A DNA stretch of 13,434 bases, taken from contig NZ_CP014226.1 of NCBI RefSeq assembly GCF_001545155.1, positions 3,839,796 through 3,853,229 on the forward strand, read 5' to 3'. The stretch comes from Halomonas chromatireducens (GTDB lineage Bacteria > Pseudomonadota > Gammaproteobacteria > Pseudomonadales > Halomonadaceae). Numbering within the stretch: the stretch's first letter is position 1; each line of letters begins with the position of its first letter. The translations under genes were made by a program, and so were the position numbers. Shown here piece after piece: positions 7,395-13,434 of the stretch. The notes beneath the pieces are model-generated. The model was not told the DNA's origin and ran no database searches. It worked only from the letters and a program-made list of their open reading frames with translations.

Positions 7395-9140
7395 TCAATA
7401 AACCAGGCCATTCTCCTCGCTACTGGCGAAGCGCTGCTTGTTGCGGTAGGGATAGACGTCGATGACGCGCCCATCCAGGATGGCCTGCTGCAACCCCTTC
7501 CAGTAATCCGCATCGAGCAACTCCGGGTGCAGCTCATAGAACAGCTTGCGCAGCCGAATATCGGCAAACAGGAAGGGGCCGAACTCCTCCGGAAAAATAT
7601 CATTTGGTCCCACCGAGTACCAGGGTTCATCGGAGAGTTCCTGCTCGGGATACATCGGCTCCGGAATATGGCGGAAATTGCACTCGGTGAGATAGCAGAC
7701 CTCGTCATAGTCGTAGAAGATCACCCGTCCATGGCGGGTGACGCCGAAGTTCTTCAGCAGCATGTCACCGGGGAAGATATTGGCTGCTGCCATCTGCTTG
7801 ATGGCATTGCCATAATCCTTGAGTACGGCTCGTGTCTCGGCTTCATCGCACTCCTCCAGGTAGATGTTGAGCGGTGTCATCATCCGCTCCGTATAGCAGT
7901 GCTTGATGGTGACCTTGTCACCCTTGAGCTGGACGTTGGAGGGGGCCACCGCGAGCAACTCCTCCAGGCACTCCGGCGCGAAGTGATCCTTGCGGGCGAT
8001 GAAGTTGGAGAACTCCTGGGTATCCGCCATGCGACCGACCCTGTCGTGACGCTTGACCAGGCTGTACTTCTCACGGACGTTATCCCGGCTCATCCGCTTG
8101 GAAGGGTCGAAGCGATCCTTGATGATCTTGAAGACCGTGCGGAACGACGGCAGCACGAATACCGTCATGACCATGCCACGCACCCCGGGCGCGATGATGA
8201 ACTTGTCCTCCCGCTTGGCCACCTGCCGGTTGAGTGCGCGAAAGAACTCCGTCTTGCCATGCTTGAAGAAACCGATCGAGGCGTACAGCTCCCCTTCGGG
8301 CTTGTCGGGCATCAACTCCTGCAGGTAATCAACGAACTCGCCGGGCACCTGCACCTCCACCTGAAAGTAGGCGCGGGTGAAGGAGAAGATGATCGACACC
8401 TCGTCAGACTCGATGAGCACCGTATCCAGGTGCAAACCTTGCCCCTCGTCGTGCAGCACCGGCAGCACCAGCGGGATCTGCTCGCCGCCGCCCCGTATGC
8501 GACCCACCAGGTAGGCGCCCTTGTTCCGGTAGAAGACGCTCTTGAGCAGTTCGACCTCGGTATCCGGCGCCTCGAGAATGGCGGCAGGCAGGTGGCCGCG
8601 CAGAAATTCGGCGGCCAGCCGCGTATCGCGTTGCAGGTTGTCGAAGGAGGTCTCGAAGGGAGCTTCCGTCAGTGCCCAGTGAATGGCCTCCTCCCATTTC
8701 CCTTCCACCGGCAGGCGACGACACCGCTCGATTCCCGAGTGGTGCGCCGCCGCATCCCGGGAGCTGTAGACGAACATCCAGTCGTTGCGGATATGGCGAT
8801 GATGGAAGATCGAGCAGAACATCGAGTTGAAATAGGTTTCGGCCAGCTCGTAGTCGAGACGCTGGCTGATCAGCTCCGCGTAGTGATTCCTGGCCTCTCG
8901 CCAACATTCGCAGTGGGTCAGATCCTCGTCCGCGAATGATCGCTTGAGCCTGTCGAGAGTTTCCTCGACCTTTTCGTCGTAGAGGTCGATTCGTTCCGCA
9001 GAGGCCTGCTGAGCCTCCCGCCATGCGGCATCGCGAAAGCGCCGGCTGGCATCAGCGGTGATCTCCTTGAAGCGCGAACGGTACTCGTCGAAACCGTACA
9101 GGATCGTGGCGGCAAGACGATAGGCGGGGGAATGCTTCAT
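7395..9140 (-). CDS. aceK: Isocitrate dehydrogenase kinase/phosphatase
   Basis: This 581-residue protein (E. coli AceK has 578) is the bifunctional enzyme that phosphorylates and dephosphorylates isocitrate dehydrogenase. It thereby sets the split between the TCA cycle and the glyoxylate bypass. Visible hallmarks are IGFFKHGKTEFF (289-300), APGVRGM (317-323) of the nucleotide loop, K338 in FKIIKDRF (E. coli K336), HDRVGRMADTQEF (365-377), and FPGDMLLKNFGVTRHGR (456-472) with N464. DYDE (477-480) has D477, matching catalytic D475. GGAG about nine bases before the ATG supports the start. In E. coli aceK ends the aceBAK operon; here no aceA or aceB is adjacent, and it heads a cluster with a sirtuin and tapT. 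No frameshift or missing key residue is seen. Confidence 0.97.
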   Translation of the reverse strand: MKHSPAYRLAATILYGFDEYRSRFKEITADASRRFRDAAWREAQQASAERIDLYDEKVEETLDRLKRSFADEDLTHCECWREARNHYAELISQRLDYELAETYFNSMFCSIFHHRHIRNDWMFVYSSRDAAAHHSGIERCRRLPVEGKWEEAIHWALTEAPFETSFDNLQRDTRLAAEFLRGHLPAAILEAPDTEVELLKSVFYRNKGAYLVGRIRGGGEQIPLVLPVLHDEGQGLHLDTVLIESDEVSIIFSFTRAYFQVEVQVPGEFVDYLQELMPDKPEGELYASIGFFKHGKTEFFRALNRQVAKREDKFIIAPGVRGMVMTVFVLPSFRTVFKIIKDRFDPSKRMSRDNVREKYSLVKRHDRVGRMADTQEFSNFIARKDHFAPECLEELLAVAPSNVQLKGDKVTIKHCYTERMMTPLNIYLEECDEAETRAVLKDYGNAIKQMAAANIFPGDMLLKNFGVTRHGRVIFYDYDEVCYLTECNFRHIPEPMYPEQELSDEPWYSVGPNDIFPEEFGPFLFADIRLRKLFYELHPELLDADYWKGLQQAILDGRVIDVYPYRNKQRFASSEENGLVY

Positions 9141-9309
9141 GGCGGACTCCGGGCAGCTTGAGGGTCAAGCTTCGTGGATTTGGCCACGTTTCGCGAGCCG
9201 ACAATGGTGGACCGGGGTGTAATGGAGCGACACGAGCGTCATACCTTCATCACGGCACTGTCGCCTGACCGTCATCGCTCGGTGTCAGCCTTGTCGCCAG
9301 GAGCCCTAA
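9141..9309. promoter_or_regulatory. Upstream region of aceK with an imperfect inverted repeat
   Basis: No convincing gene lies here. It must contain the aceK promoter unless transcription starts within the neighbouring element. An imperfect dyad is visible: GACACGAGCG (9229-9238) against CGCTCGGTGTC (9276-9286), ten matching pairs with one bulged base and a 37-base spacer. This could be an operator or a transcript hairpin in the aceK leader. No clear -35/-10 pair was recognised. Together with the element at 9310-9471 and the 29 bases after it, the gene-free stretch between aceK and the glycosyltransferase fragment is 360 bases. Confidence 0.3.
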
Positions 9310-9471
9310 GGAGCCTGTCGGATTTGACCGATCGTCACGAGAGATTTGGATTACGAGACAAGTTTATCGATCTGATGAGGCGAATAGCCCGCTATTTAAC
9401 GAATCAGATCGAATGAAATTGACCGAAAGGCCGGATCTCGTAGTAGATCAGCGTTAAGTCCGACAGGCTCC
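9310..9471. mobile_element. 162-bp terminal-inverted-repeat element (MITE-like)
   Basis: The ends are perfect 13-bp inverted repeats, GGAGCCTGTCGGA (9310-9322) and TCCGACAGGCTCC (9459-9471), extending to 17 of 19 matches. The interior is AT-richer than the surrounding genes and contains nested palindromes. There is no transposase inside, so it would be a miniature element moved by a transposase encoded elsewhere, or the fused ends of a decayed insertion sequence. I see no obvious target-site duplication (flanks CCCTAA and CCACTG), which suggests age or loss by rearrangement. It sits 29 bases before the start of a truncated glycosyltransferase gene, consistent with a recombination-prone spot. 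The IS family was not assigned. Confidence 0.6.
9367..9412. repeat. Nested hairpin inside the inverted-repeat element
   Basis: An outer perfect 10-bp inverted repeat, TCGATCTGAT (9367-9376) and ATCAGATCGA (9403-9412), encloses a second palindrome, AATAGC CC GCTATT (9383-9396). Together they could fold as a two-tier hairpin or cruciform at roughly the centre of the element. Such structures occur in miniature transposable elements and in dispersed intergenic repeats. A role in transcription termination or transposase recognition is possible but not shown. Confidence 0.55.
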
Positions 9472-9500
9472 CCACTGGGCCGGCGAACGACGAGGAGCCC

Positions 9501-9809
9501 ATGCGTATCTGTCTGGTCAGCGAAACCTGGTCGCCCGATATCAACGGCGTGGCCAACACGCTTCATCAGTTGAGCCGGCAACTCCTGGCAAGGGATGTGG
9601 CCCTGCAGCTCATTCGCCCCGAGCCGTATGCACCCGGCAGGCGAAAGGGACGCACGCCCGGCATGCAGGCCGAGCTCAAGGTGCGTGGTATCCCGCTGCC
9701 CGGCTACCGGGAAGTTCGTGCCGGCATGCCCGCCACCCGTCGCCTGCTGCAGCTGTGGCAGAAGCAGCGCCCCGATGTCGTCTACCTCGCGACCCAAGGA
9801 CCGCTGGGA
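9501..9809 (+). pseudogene. Glycosyltransferase (GT4-like), N-terminal fragment, truncated
   Basis: The first 103 codons read as the N-terminal Rossmann domain of a family 4 type glycosyltransferase. MRICLVSETWSPDINGVANT is the usual start of this group, which transfers sugars from nucleotide donors to lipids or polysaccharides. The last recognisable motif is PDVVYLATQGPLG (91-103), which in intact members is followed by more acceptor domain and a complete donor-binding domain, about 380-400 residues in all. Here similarity ends at that glycine and the DNA becomes phnE in another frame. GAGGAG at 9492-9497, three bases before the ATG, gives a plausible but tight ribosome-binding site. Read through, the frame runs to 10490 with no recognisable domain. 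The fragment lacks the catalytic C-terminal half and should be inactive. Confidence 0.85.
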
Positions 9810-9990
9810 CATCAATATCCGGGAATCCACCGTGCTGGGGCTGGTGGGTGCCGGCGGCATCGGCCTTCAGCTCAACTCCGCGATCAACAGCCTGGCCTGG
9901 AACCAGGTGAGCGTGATCTTCCTGATGATCTTCGTCACCGTGCTGGCCTCGGAGTGGGTCTCCGCCCGGGTACGCCACGCCATTATCTGA
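9802..9990 (+). pseudogene. phnE: Phosphonate ABC transporter permease PhnE, C-terminal fragment
   Basis: The final 62 codons of a PhnE-type inner-membrane permease are present, ending at TGA 9988-9990. Recognisable are RWDINIREST, the permease-loop motif GLVGAGGIGLQL that contacts the ATPase, and the closing membrane helix with VLASEWVSARVRHAII. Intact PhnE is about 260-280 residues, so roughly three quarters of the gene, including its start, is gone. The frame is +1 relative to the upstream glycosyltransferase fragment, and the two fragments share the bases 9802-9809. No phnC or phnD remains in the window. A frame start at 9595 exists, but its first part is only an out-of-frame reading of the glycosyltransferase. 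Not expected to function. Confidence 0.87.
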
Positions 9991-10055
9991 GGAGCGGAAA
10001 AGAGCGTAGGTACGCCCGACACCAGCCACCGGTCAAAGGCAATTATTGGACAGGA

Positions 10056-10475
10056 TCAGGCCCCGTGGTAGCCATCCTCTTCGGGGTCCTCATGGGCGCC
10101 CCTGGGCAGTTCGCTGACCCAGGCCATCGCAGCCGCGCGTTCGCGGCGAGAGAATGTGCGGATCTCCACCGCCTTGAACAGCCGCTCTTCCAGGTGGGCG
10201 ATATGCTCGATCCACGCCTGGTCTGTGACCACGGCAGCGCGGTGGTAGTGATCGAGATCACCGAGCTGAGTCAGGCCATAGCCGATGTCCTTGAGCAGGG
10301 CAGTCAGCGTCATCAAGCGCAAGTTTTCGATCTCGATCACCAGGCTGATCACGGGATGATCCCGCTTGGCGGCCTCGATGGCATCAATGGCGTGCTGCAG
10401 CTCGCTGCCCGTCACGATGCCGCCGGCCTTCATCGCCACGACATGGTCTGCCGGGTGAGGGATCAGATCCAACAT
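10056..10475 (-). CDS. SpoIIAA-like (STAS-related, formerly DUF3478) protein
   Basis: The 139-residue protein resembles the SpoIIAA-like family (Pfam PF11964), small soluble proteins with an anti-sigma-factor-antagonist/STAS type fold and unknown physiological role. The fit rests on the N-terminal IVTGSELQHAIDAIE segment and central alternating strands (ISLVIEIENL). It also rests on the typical closing pattern VTDQAWIEHIAHL...FKAVEIRTFSRRERAAAMAWV. The start is well supported by AAGGAG (10483-10488 on the opposite strand), seven bases from the ATG. The C-terminal tail is acidic. It is transcribed separately from, or downstream of, the MFS gene, 136 bases away. The phnE fragment on the other strand ends 65 bases beyond its stop. 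Confidence 0.83.
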   Translation of the reverse strand: MLDLIPHPADHVVAMKAGGIVTGSELQHAIDAIEAAKRDHPVISLVIEIENLRLMTLTALLKDIGYGLTQLGDLDHYHRAAVVTDQAWIEHIAHLEERLFKAVEIRTFSRRERAAAMAWVSELPRGAHEDPEEDGYHGA

Positions 10476-10611
10476 GAGCGTTCTCCTTGAGATCTGGCAC
10501 TAAACGAAGACTATCGGCCACTTTCAGCATAGCGCGCCATGGCGGTCTGGCGGAAAGCATGACACACGCACCTTGGCGAGACAGGCCAGGTAGATCGGCG
10601 GCCAGTACGGC

Positions 10612-11850
10612 TCAGGCGGCGCGCGGTGCGGCATCGCTGCTCACGCACTTCGACAGGCAGAAGACCGCCAGCGCACCGGTCAGCGTGGGCAGCAGGAACC
10701 CCACCGAATAGCTGCCGGTGAGCCACACGATAAGGCTGAACAGCGCCGGCCCCACCAGCACCCCCATGTAGGTGAGCACCAGCACGGCGGCGGTGGCCTC
10801 ACCCACCTCACCAGGATGGCAGCGCCGTGCCACCTCCCCAAGATAGACGCCGTTCCATCCCACCGCCGTGGCGCCAGCAACCACCATCAGGGTGATCGTC
10901 AGCCAGGTTGGCACCGTGGTGCCGAGCAGCGCCAGCAGGAAGAAGATCACGGCGATGACGCCGGCCAGGCCGAACAGCACCGGCACGCTGCCACCCAGGC
11001 GGTCAGCCAGCGCCCCCCAGACCAGGCGCCCCGAGACCCCGGCCATATGGACCAGCGACACCACGGCCCCCGCCATCACCAGACTCAGCAACAGCTCCTC
11101 GACCATATAGGCCACCGCGAAGCTGAGCAGCGAGAGCTGAGCCGCGGAGAGGCAGAAGCCGGTGGCGCCCAGCCAGCGCATGGCACGGTAGCGGCGCAGC
11201 ACGCCCAGGCTGCCGGCGCGCTGCATGCGCACACTGGCATCACGGCTGGCATCCCAGCGGGAGCGCCGCGGCTGCAGCACCAGCAGCGTTGCCAGACAGG
11301 CCGCTCCCACCGCAAGAAAAGCCGCTTGCCAGTTCCACAGGGCGGCCAGCGGCGGCGCCAGCAGGCCGGCCAACACGCCGCCCAGGGGAACGCCGGTCTG
11401 CTTGATCGAGTAGACGAGATTGCGGCGTTCGGGCGGCGTGAAACGGGAGAGCAGCTCCGCCGCCGCGGGGCTGGTAATGCCGTAGGCGAGGCCCAGCAGT
11501 AGCGTAGTGGCGAACAGCGCCAGAGGGGTACCGATCAGGGCCAGCGCGCAGCCCCCCATCACCAGCGCCATGGCCAGCTGGCTGGCCCGACAGCCACCCA
11601 GCCGCCGCGCCAGCACCGCCGACTGCAGCGAGGCGAGCATCGCCACCCCGTAGAGCAGGCTGACCTGCAGGCCTACCCAGCCGGTCGGCACACCGAAGGC
11701 CGCCGCCACCTGGGGTGCCAGGGTCGGCACCAGCAGCATGCCGCCGCTGCACAGCACCTGCACCCAGGTGGTGGCTGCCAGCACCAGGAAGCCCTCGCCT
11801 CTTTCAGGAGCAGCAGCGGGCTGGTCGGGCAACGATGAAGGCATGGACAT
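10612..11850 (-). CDS. Major facilitator superfamily transporter
   Basis: This is a 412-residue polytopic membrane protein with about twelve hydrophobic helices in two halves. A motif A-like loop lies between helices 2 and 3 (ARRLGGCRAS, 81-90), and an equivalent in the second half reads WGALADRLGG. The segment RFTPPERRNLVYSIKQTG (136-153) and the glycines after it, before helix 5, are typical of a group of proton-linked importers or exporters with unassigned substrates. The charged central loop is RRSRWDASRDASVRMQRAG. AGGAAG just upstream supports starting at 11850, or at the second ATG six bases later. It is 92 bases downstream of the dehydrogenase gene on the same strand, so the two could be co-transcribed. 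The substrate cannot be told from sequence. Confidence 0.88.
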   Translation of the reverse strand: MSMPSSLPDQPAAAPERGEGFLVLAATTWVQVLCSGGMLLVPTLAPQVAAAFGVPTGWVGLQVSLLYGVAMLASLQSAVLARRLGGCRASQLAMALVMGGCALALIGTPLALFATTLLLGLAYGITSPAAAELLSRFTPPERRNLVYSIKQTGVPLGGVLAGLLAPPLAALWNWQAAFLAVGAACLATLLVLQPRRSRWDASRDASVRMQRAGSLGVLRRYRAMRWLGATGFCLSAAQLSLLSFAVAYMVEELLLSLVMAGAVVSLVHMAGVSGRLVWGALADRLGGSVPVLFGLAGVIAVIFFLLALLGTTVPTWLTITLMVVAGATAVGWNGVYLGEVARRCHPGEVGEATAAVLVLTYMGVLVGPALFSLIVWLTGSYSVGFLLPTLTGALAVFCLSKCVSSDAAPRAA

Positions 11851-11942
11851 GCTTCCTGGCGAAGGAAACCGTTAGCCTACACACAATCTGCCGCTTCCCG
11901 CCAATGGTTACGCCGGAACGAGCCGCTACGGCGCCTCCCGCC

Positions 11943-12608
11943 TTACCAGGGCAGCGGTTCGCCGTTGCTGTGCCAGAAGGTGCCGGTGCTTTCTAGGGTC
12001 AGCGCCGCGATGCGCGACGCGATGCCTGCTGCGGCTTCCTCCGGTGAAATCAGGCCGCCGAAATTGACCATGCGGGTCTTCACGAAACCGGGATGAAGCT
12101 GGATGACCGAAATCCCGCGCGGCGCCAGGTCCATGGCAAGCGACTTGCCGAAGGCATTGAGAGCGGCCTTGGAGGCGCGATAGCCGTAGCGGCCACCGGA
12201 ATCGTTGTCGGCGATAGATCCCATGCGACTGGTGATGTTGGCGATCTTGCTGCCTTCCCCCAGGTTGTCGAGCAGCGCCTCCACCACGGCGAGCGGCGCG
12301 TAGGCATTGATCTCCATCTGCTCCCGGATGGTGTCGAAGTTAAGCTCGCCTAGGGACTCGTCGCGCAGCAGGCCGGCGTTGTTTATCAGCAGGTCAAGCC
12401 GCTGACCCTTCACCTCCTCGGCGAGTCGGGCGATATCGGCGGCTCGGGTCACATCGATACCTTCCATCACCCGGCTGGCTACTTCATTCAGCTCGGCGGA
12501 TGTCTGGCGGCAGACCCCGATCACCTGCCATCCCTCGCCATGGTAGTGCCGGGCCAGTGCCAGGCCGACGCCACGGTTGGCGCCAGTAATCAAGACTGTT
12601 GGGGACAT
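11943..12608 (-). CDS. Short-chain dehydrogenase/reductase (SDR), C-factor-like
   Basis: The predicted protein is 221 residues from ATG 12608. Classical SDR features are the nucleotide-binding TGANRGVG (8-15), NNAG (76-79), N101, S127 and the catalytic Y143xxxK147 in GYRASKAAL. D52 in IDVT follows the second half of the cofactor fold. It should be a soluble NAD(P)(H)-dependent oxidoreductase. The short length and the ending resemble the C-factor (CsgA)-like subgroup rather than FabG. AAGGAG (12615-12620, opposite strand), six bases upstream, fixes the start; a longer open frame to 12740 has no such support and its extra residues do not look conserved. The substrate is unknown. It lies upstream of the MFS gene, possibly in one transcript. 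Confidence 0.9.
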   Translation of the reverse strand: MSPTVLITGANRGVGLALARHYHGEGWQVIGVCRQTSAELNEVASRVMEGIDVTRAADIARLAEEVKGQRLDLLINNAGLLRDESLGELNFDTIREQMEINAYAPLAVVEALLDNLGEGSKIANITSRMGSIADNDSGGRYGYRASKAALNAFGKSLAMDLAPRGISVIQLHPGFVKTRMVNFGGLISPEEAAAGIASRIAALTLESTGTFWHSNGEPLPW

Positions 12609-12732
12609 GAATGACTCCTTTTGTTTGGAAGAACGGTCGGCTGAGCGTTGGCAGGTCGGTTTTCCTGGCTTGCTCAGGGAGAGGTTGGGGATCGCGGGGC
12701 TCACTTCAAGCAGCGGATACTCTTGACGCCTT

Positions 12733-12774
12733 TCAATCACTCTCCACTACCTCCCAATCACTCTCTACTGCCTC
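12733..12774. repeat. Two imperfect 21-bp tandem repeats upstream of the SDR gene
   Basis: Two directly adjacent 21-base units (12733-12753 and 12754-12774) match at 18 of 21 positions. Both contain CAATCACTCT and end in CCTC, and a third copy begins with TCAA at 12775 but diverges. The units lie between the SDR gene and the forward gene at 12877. Repeated sites of two helical turns in an intergenic region could bind a regulator. They could also be a simple tandem duplication. Confidence 0.5.
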
Positions 12775-12792
12775 TCAACGATAGAAGCGCCG

Positions 12793-12813
12793 TATAATGG
12801 TTACGCAATGTAA
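12793..12813 (+). promoter_or_regulatory. TATAAT box followed by a TTAC-N5-GTAA dyad
   Basis: A perfect sigma-70 -10 hexamer TATAAT occupies 12793-12798 and is followed two bases later by the dyad TTAC-GCAAT-GTAA (12801-12813). On the forward strand this would start transcription near 12805, about 70 bases before the gene at 12877, with the dyad over the start point as an operator would be. No good -35 is visible at the usual distance, so an activator may be needed or the match may be chance. The reverse strand has TTTACA but no convincing partner. Confidence 0.35.
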
Positions 12814-12876
12814 ACACTGCCCGAATTACTTGGGCTCCCCTACACCCGATGCTCGCCATCGAACAAGGATGCTTCC

Positions 12877-13434
12877 ATGGCCAACCGTGCCACTCCCCTT
12901 TTCCTGGTCGCCCTGGGCGGCGCAGCCGTCGGCTTGATCGTCGGCTGGCAGCTGCCGGCGGTAGCCACCTCTAGTGCAGCCGCCCCCGAAGTCACAGCGA
13001 ATGACGGTAGCGTCACGAGCGCCTATGAACTCATCCAATTGGGCGAACGCCACCGTGGCGAAATCACCTCGCAGAGCGAGCTCAACGGCAAGGATGGCAG
13101 CCGTTTCACCCGCTTCACCCTGCCGCTCGAAGAGGGAGCGCTGGTCGAAATCGAGCTCGGCGGCCCTCTCCAGGGCGCCCTGTCGCTATATGACGATGAA
13201 GAGCAGCTGCTGGCCTCCACCTACGCCCCCGCTGCCTACCTCGACCCGGCCCAGACACCGGCGCTGCGCCGCCGCATCGATGAGAGCGGTGATTACACCC
13301 TGATCGTGAGCGGCAACGACCTGCACAGCTATGGGCCCTTCAGCGTCACCAGCCGTAGCATGGAACTCACCACCAGCGACACCCTGAGCGTACCCTCACG
13401 GGCCGACGGCTGGCTGCAGAACGGGCCGGATCAC
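12877..13434 (+). CDS. Exported or membrane-anchored protein of unknown function, N-terminal part
   Basis: An open frame of 186 codons starts at ATG 12877, with AAGGA (12865-12869) seven bases upstream, and runs off the end of the window without a stop. Residues about 6-28 are hydrophobic and glycine-rich (LFLVALGGAAVGLIVGW), a signal peptide or single membrane anchor, followed by an Ala/Ser-rich linker. The remainder (about 45-160) looks like a secreted beta-sandwich: GERHRGEI, RFTRFTLPLEEGALVEIEL, ALSLYDDEEQLL, SGDYTLIVSG. This layout recalls bacterial pre-peptidase C-terminal (PPC) type domains, but that is a pattern judgement only. A second such unit may begin near TSDTLSVPSRADGWLQ. No enzyme motif is visible in this portion. 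Confidence 0.7.
   Translation, partial: MANRATPLFLVALGGAAVGLIVGWQLPAVATSSAAAPEVTANDGSVTSAYELIQLGERHRGEITSQSELNGKDGSRFTRFTLPLEEGALVEIELGGPLQGALSLYDDEEQLLASTYAPAAYLDPAQTPALRRRIDESGDYTLIVSGNDLHSYGPFSVTSRSMELTTSDTLSVPSRADGWLQNGPDH

Noticed and set aside
6855..8939. A 694-codon forward open frame opposite aceK
   Set aside because: It lies antisense to the well-conserved aceK and sirtuin genes, and long stop-free antisense frames are common in GC-rich DNA. Its translation shows no recognisable domain.
9174..9416. An 80-codon forward frame upstream of aceK entering the inverted-repeat element
   Set aside because: It has no good ribosome-binding site or recognisable domain and crosses the left end of the repeat element, so a chance frame is likelier than a gene.
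9501..10490. A single 329-residue protein from the glycosyltransferase start onward
   Set aside because: Similarity stops at residue 103; after that the frame reads phnE out of phase and then the SpoIIAA-like gene antisense, so it is a readthrough artefact of the junction.
11901..11910. The sequence CCAATGGTTA shared with 3670-3679, and AATGGTTA again at 12796-12803, as a common operator
   Set aside because: Many 10-base matches are expected by chance within 13 kb, the surrounding bases differ, and the sites are not placed consistently relative to gene starts.
12609..12740. A longer N-terminus for the dehydrogenase, starting at 12740
   Set aside because: The nucleotide-binding motif should lie near the N-terminus, and a strong AAGGAG sits six bases before the internal ATG at 12608.

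Overview
This GC-rich window has the gene content and protein style of a gammaproteobacterium, most likely a halophile of the Halomonas type. The evidence is TrkA/TrkH potassium uptake, an AceK of nearly E. coli length, and conserved gammaproteobacterial housekeeping proteins. The genus is an inference from protein resemblance; no rRNA or tRNA gene is present. I see no CRISPR array, prophage or complete insertion sequence.

Layout. Positions 1-1760 hold the end of trkA and all of trkH, a likely potassium-uptake operon, followed by a palindromic element (1763-1826). A TraB/PrgY-family membrane protein (1932-3170) converges on a small HTH regulator (3180-3608, minus). That regulator is divergent from a large diguanylate cyclase (3768-5747) whose sensory half derives from a phytochrome PAS-GAF-PHY core. 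The cyclase converges on a minus-strand cluster read aceK (9140-7395), then a sirtuin deacylase (7328-6594), then a tRNA-modifying DTW protein (6501-5752). AceK controls isocitrate dehydrogenase, and sirtuins of this kind reverse lysine acylation of metabolic enzymes, so the first two may share a role in carbon-flux control.

The region 9141-9990 is a scar. It carries a 162-bp element with 13-bp perfect terminal inverted repeats (9310-9471). Just after it is the first quarter of a glycosyltransferase gene that stops abruptly and runs, out of frame, into the last 62 codons of a phosphonate ABC-permease gene (phnE). Both genes are broken at one junction near 9801-9808, as expected of a deletion or rearrangement.

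The rest is mostly on the minus strand: a SpoIIAA-like protein (10475-10056), an MFS transporter (11850-10612) and a short-chain dehydrogenase (12608-11943). A regulatory-looking intergenic region (12609-12876) with 21-bp tandem repeats, a TATAAT box and a dyad follows. The window ends inside an exported or membrane-anchored protein of unknown function (12877 onward).

The most interesting items are the phytochrome-like cyclase that appears to have lost its chromophore-binding residues, the glycosyltransferase/phnE junction, and the small inverted-repeat element beside it. I did not find a convincing new multi-gene system.
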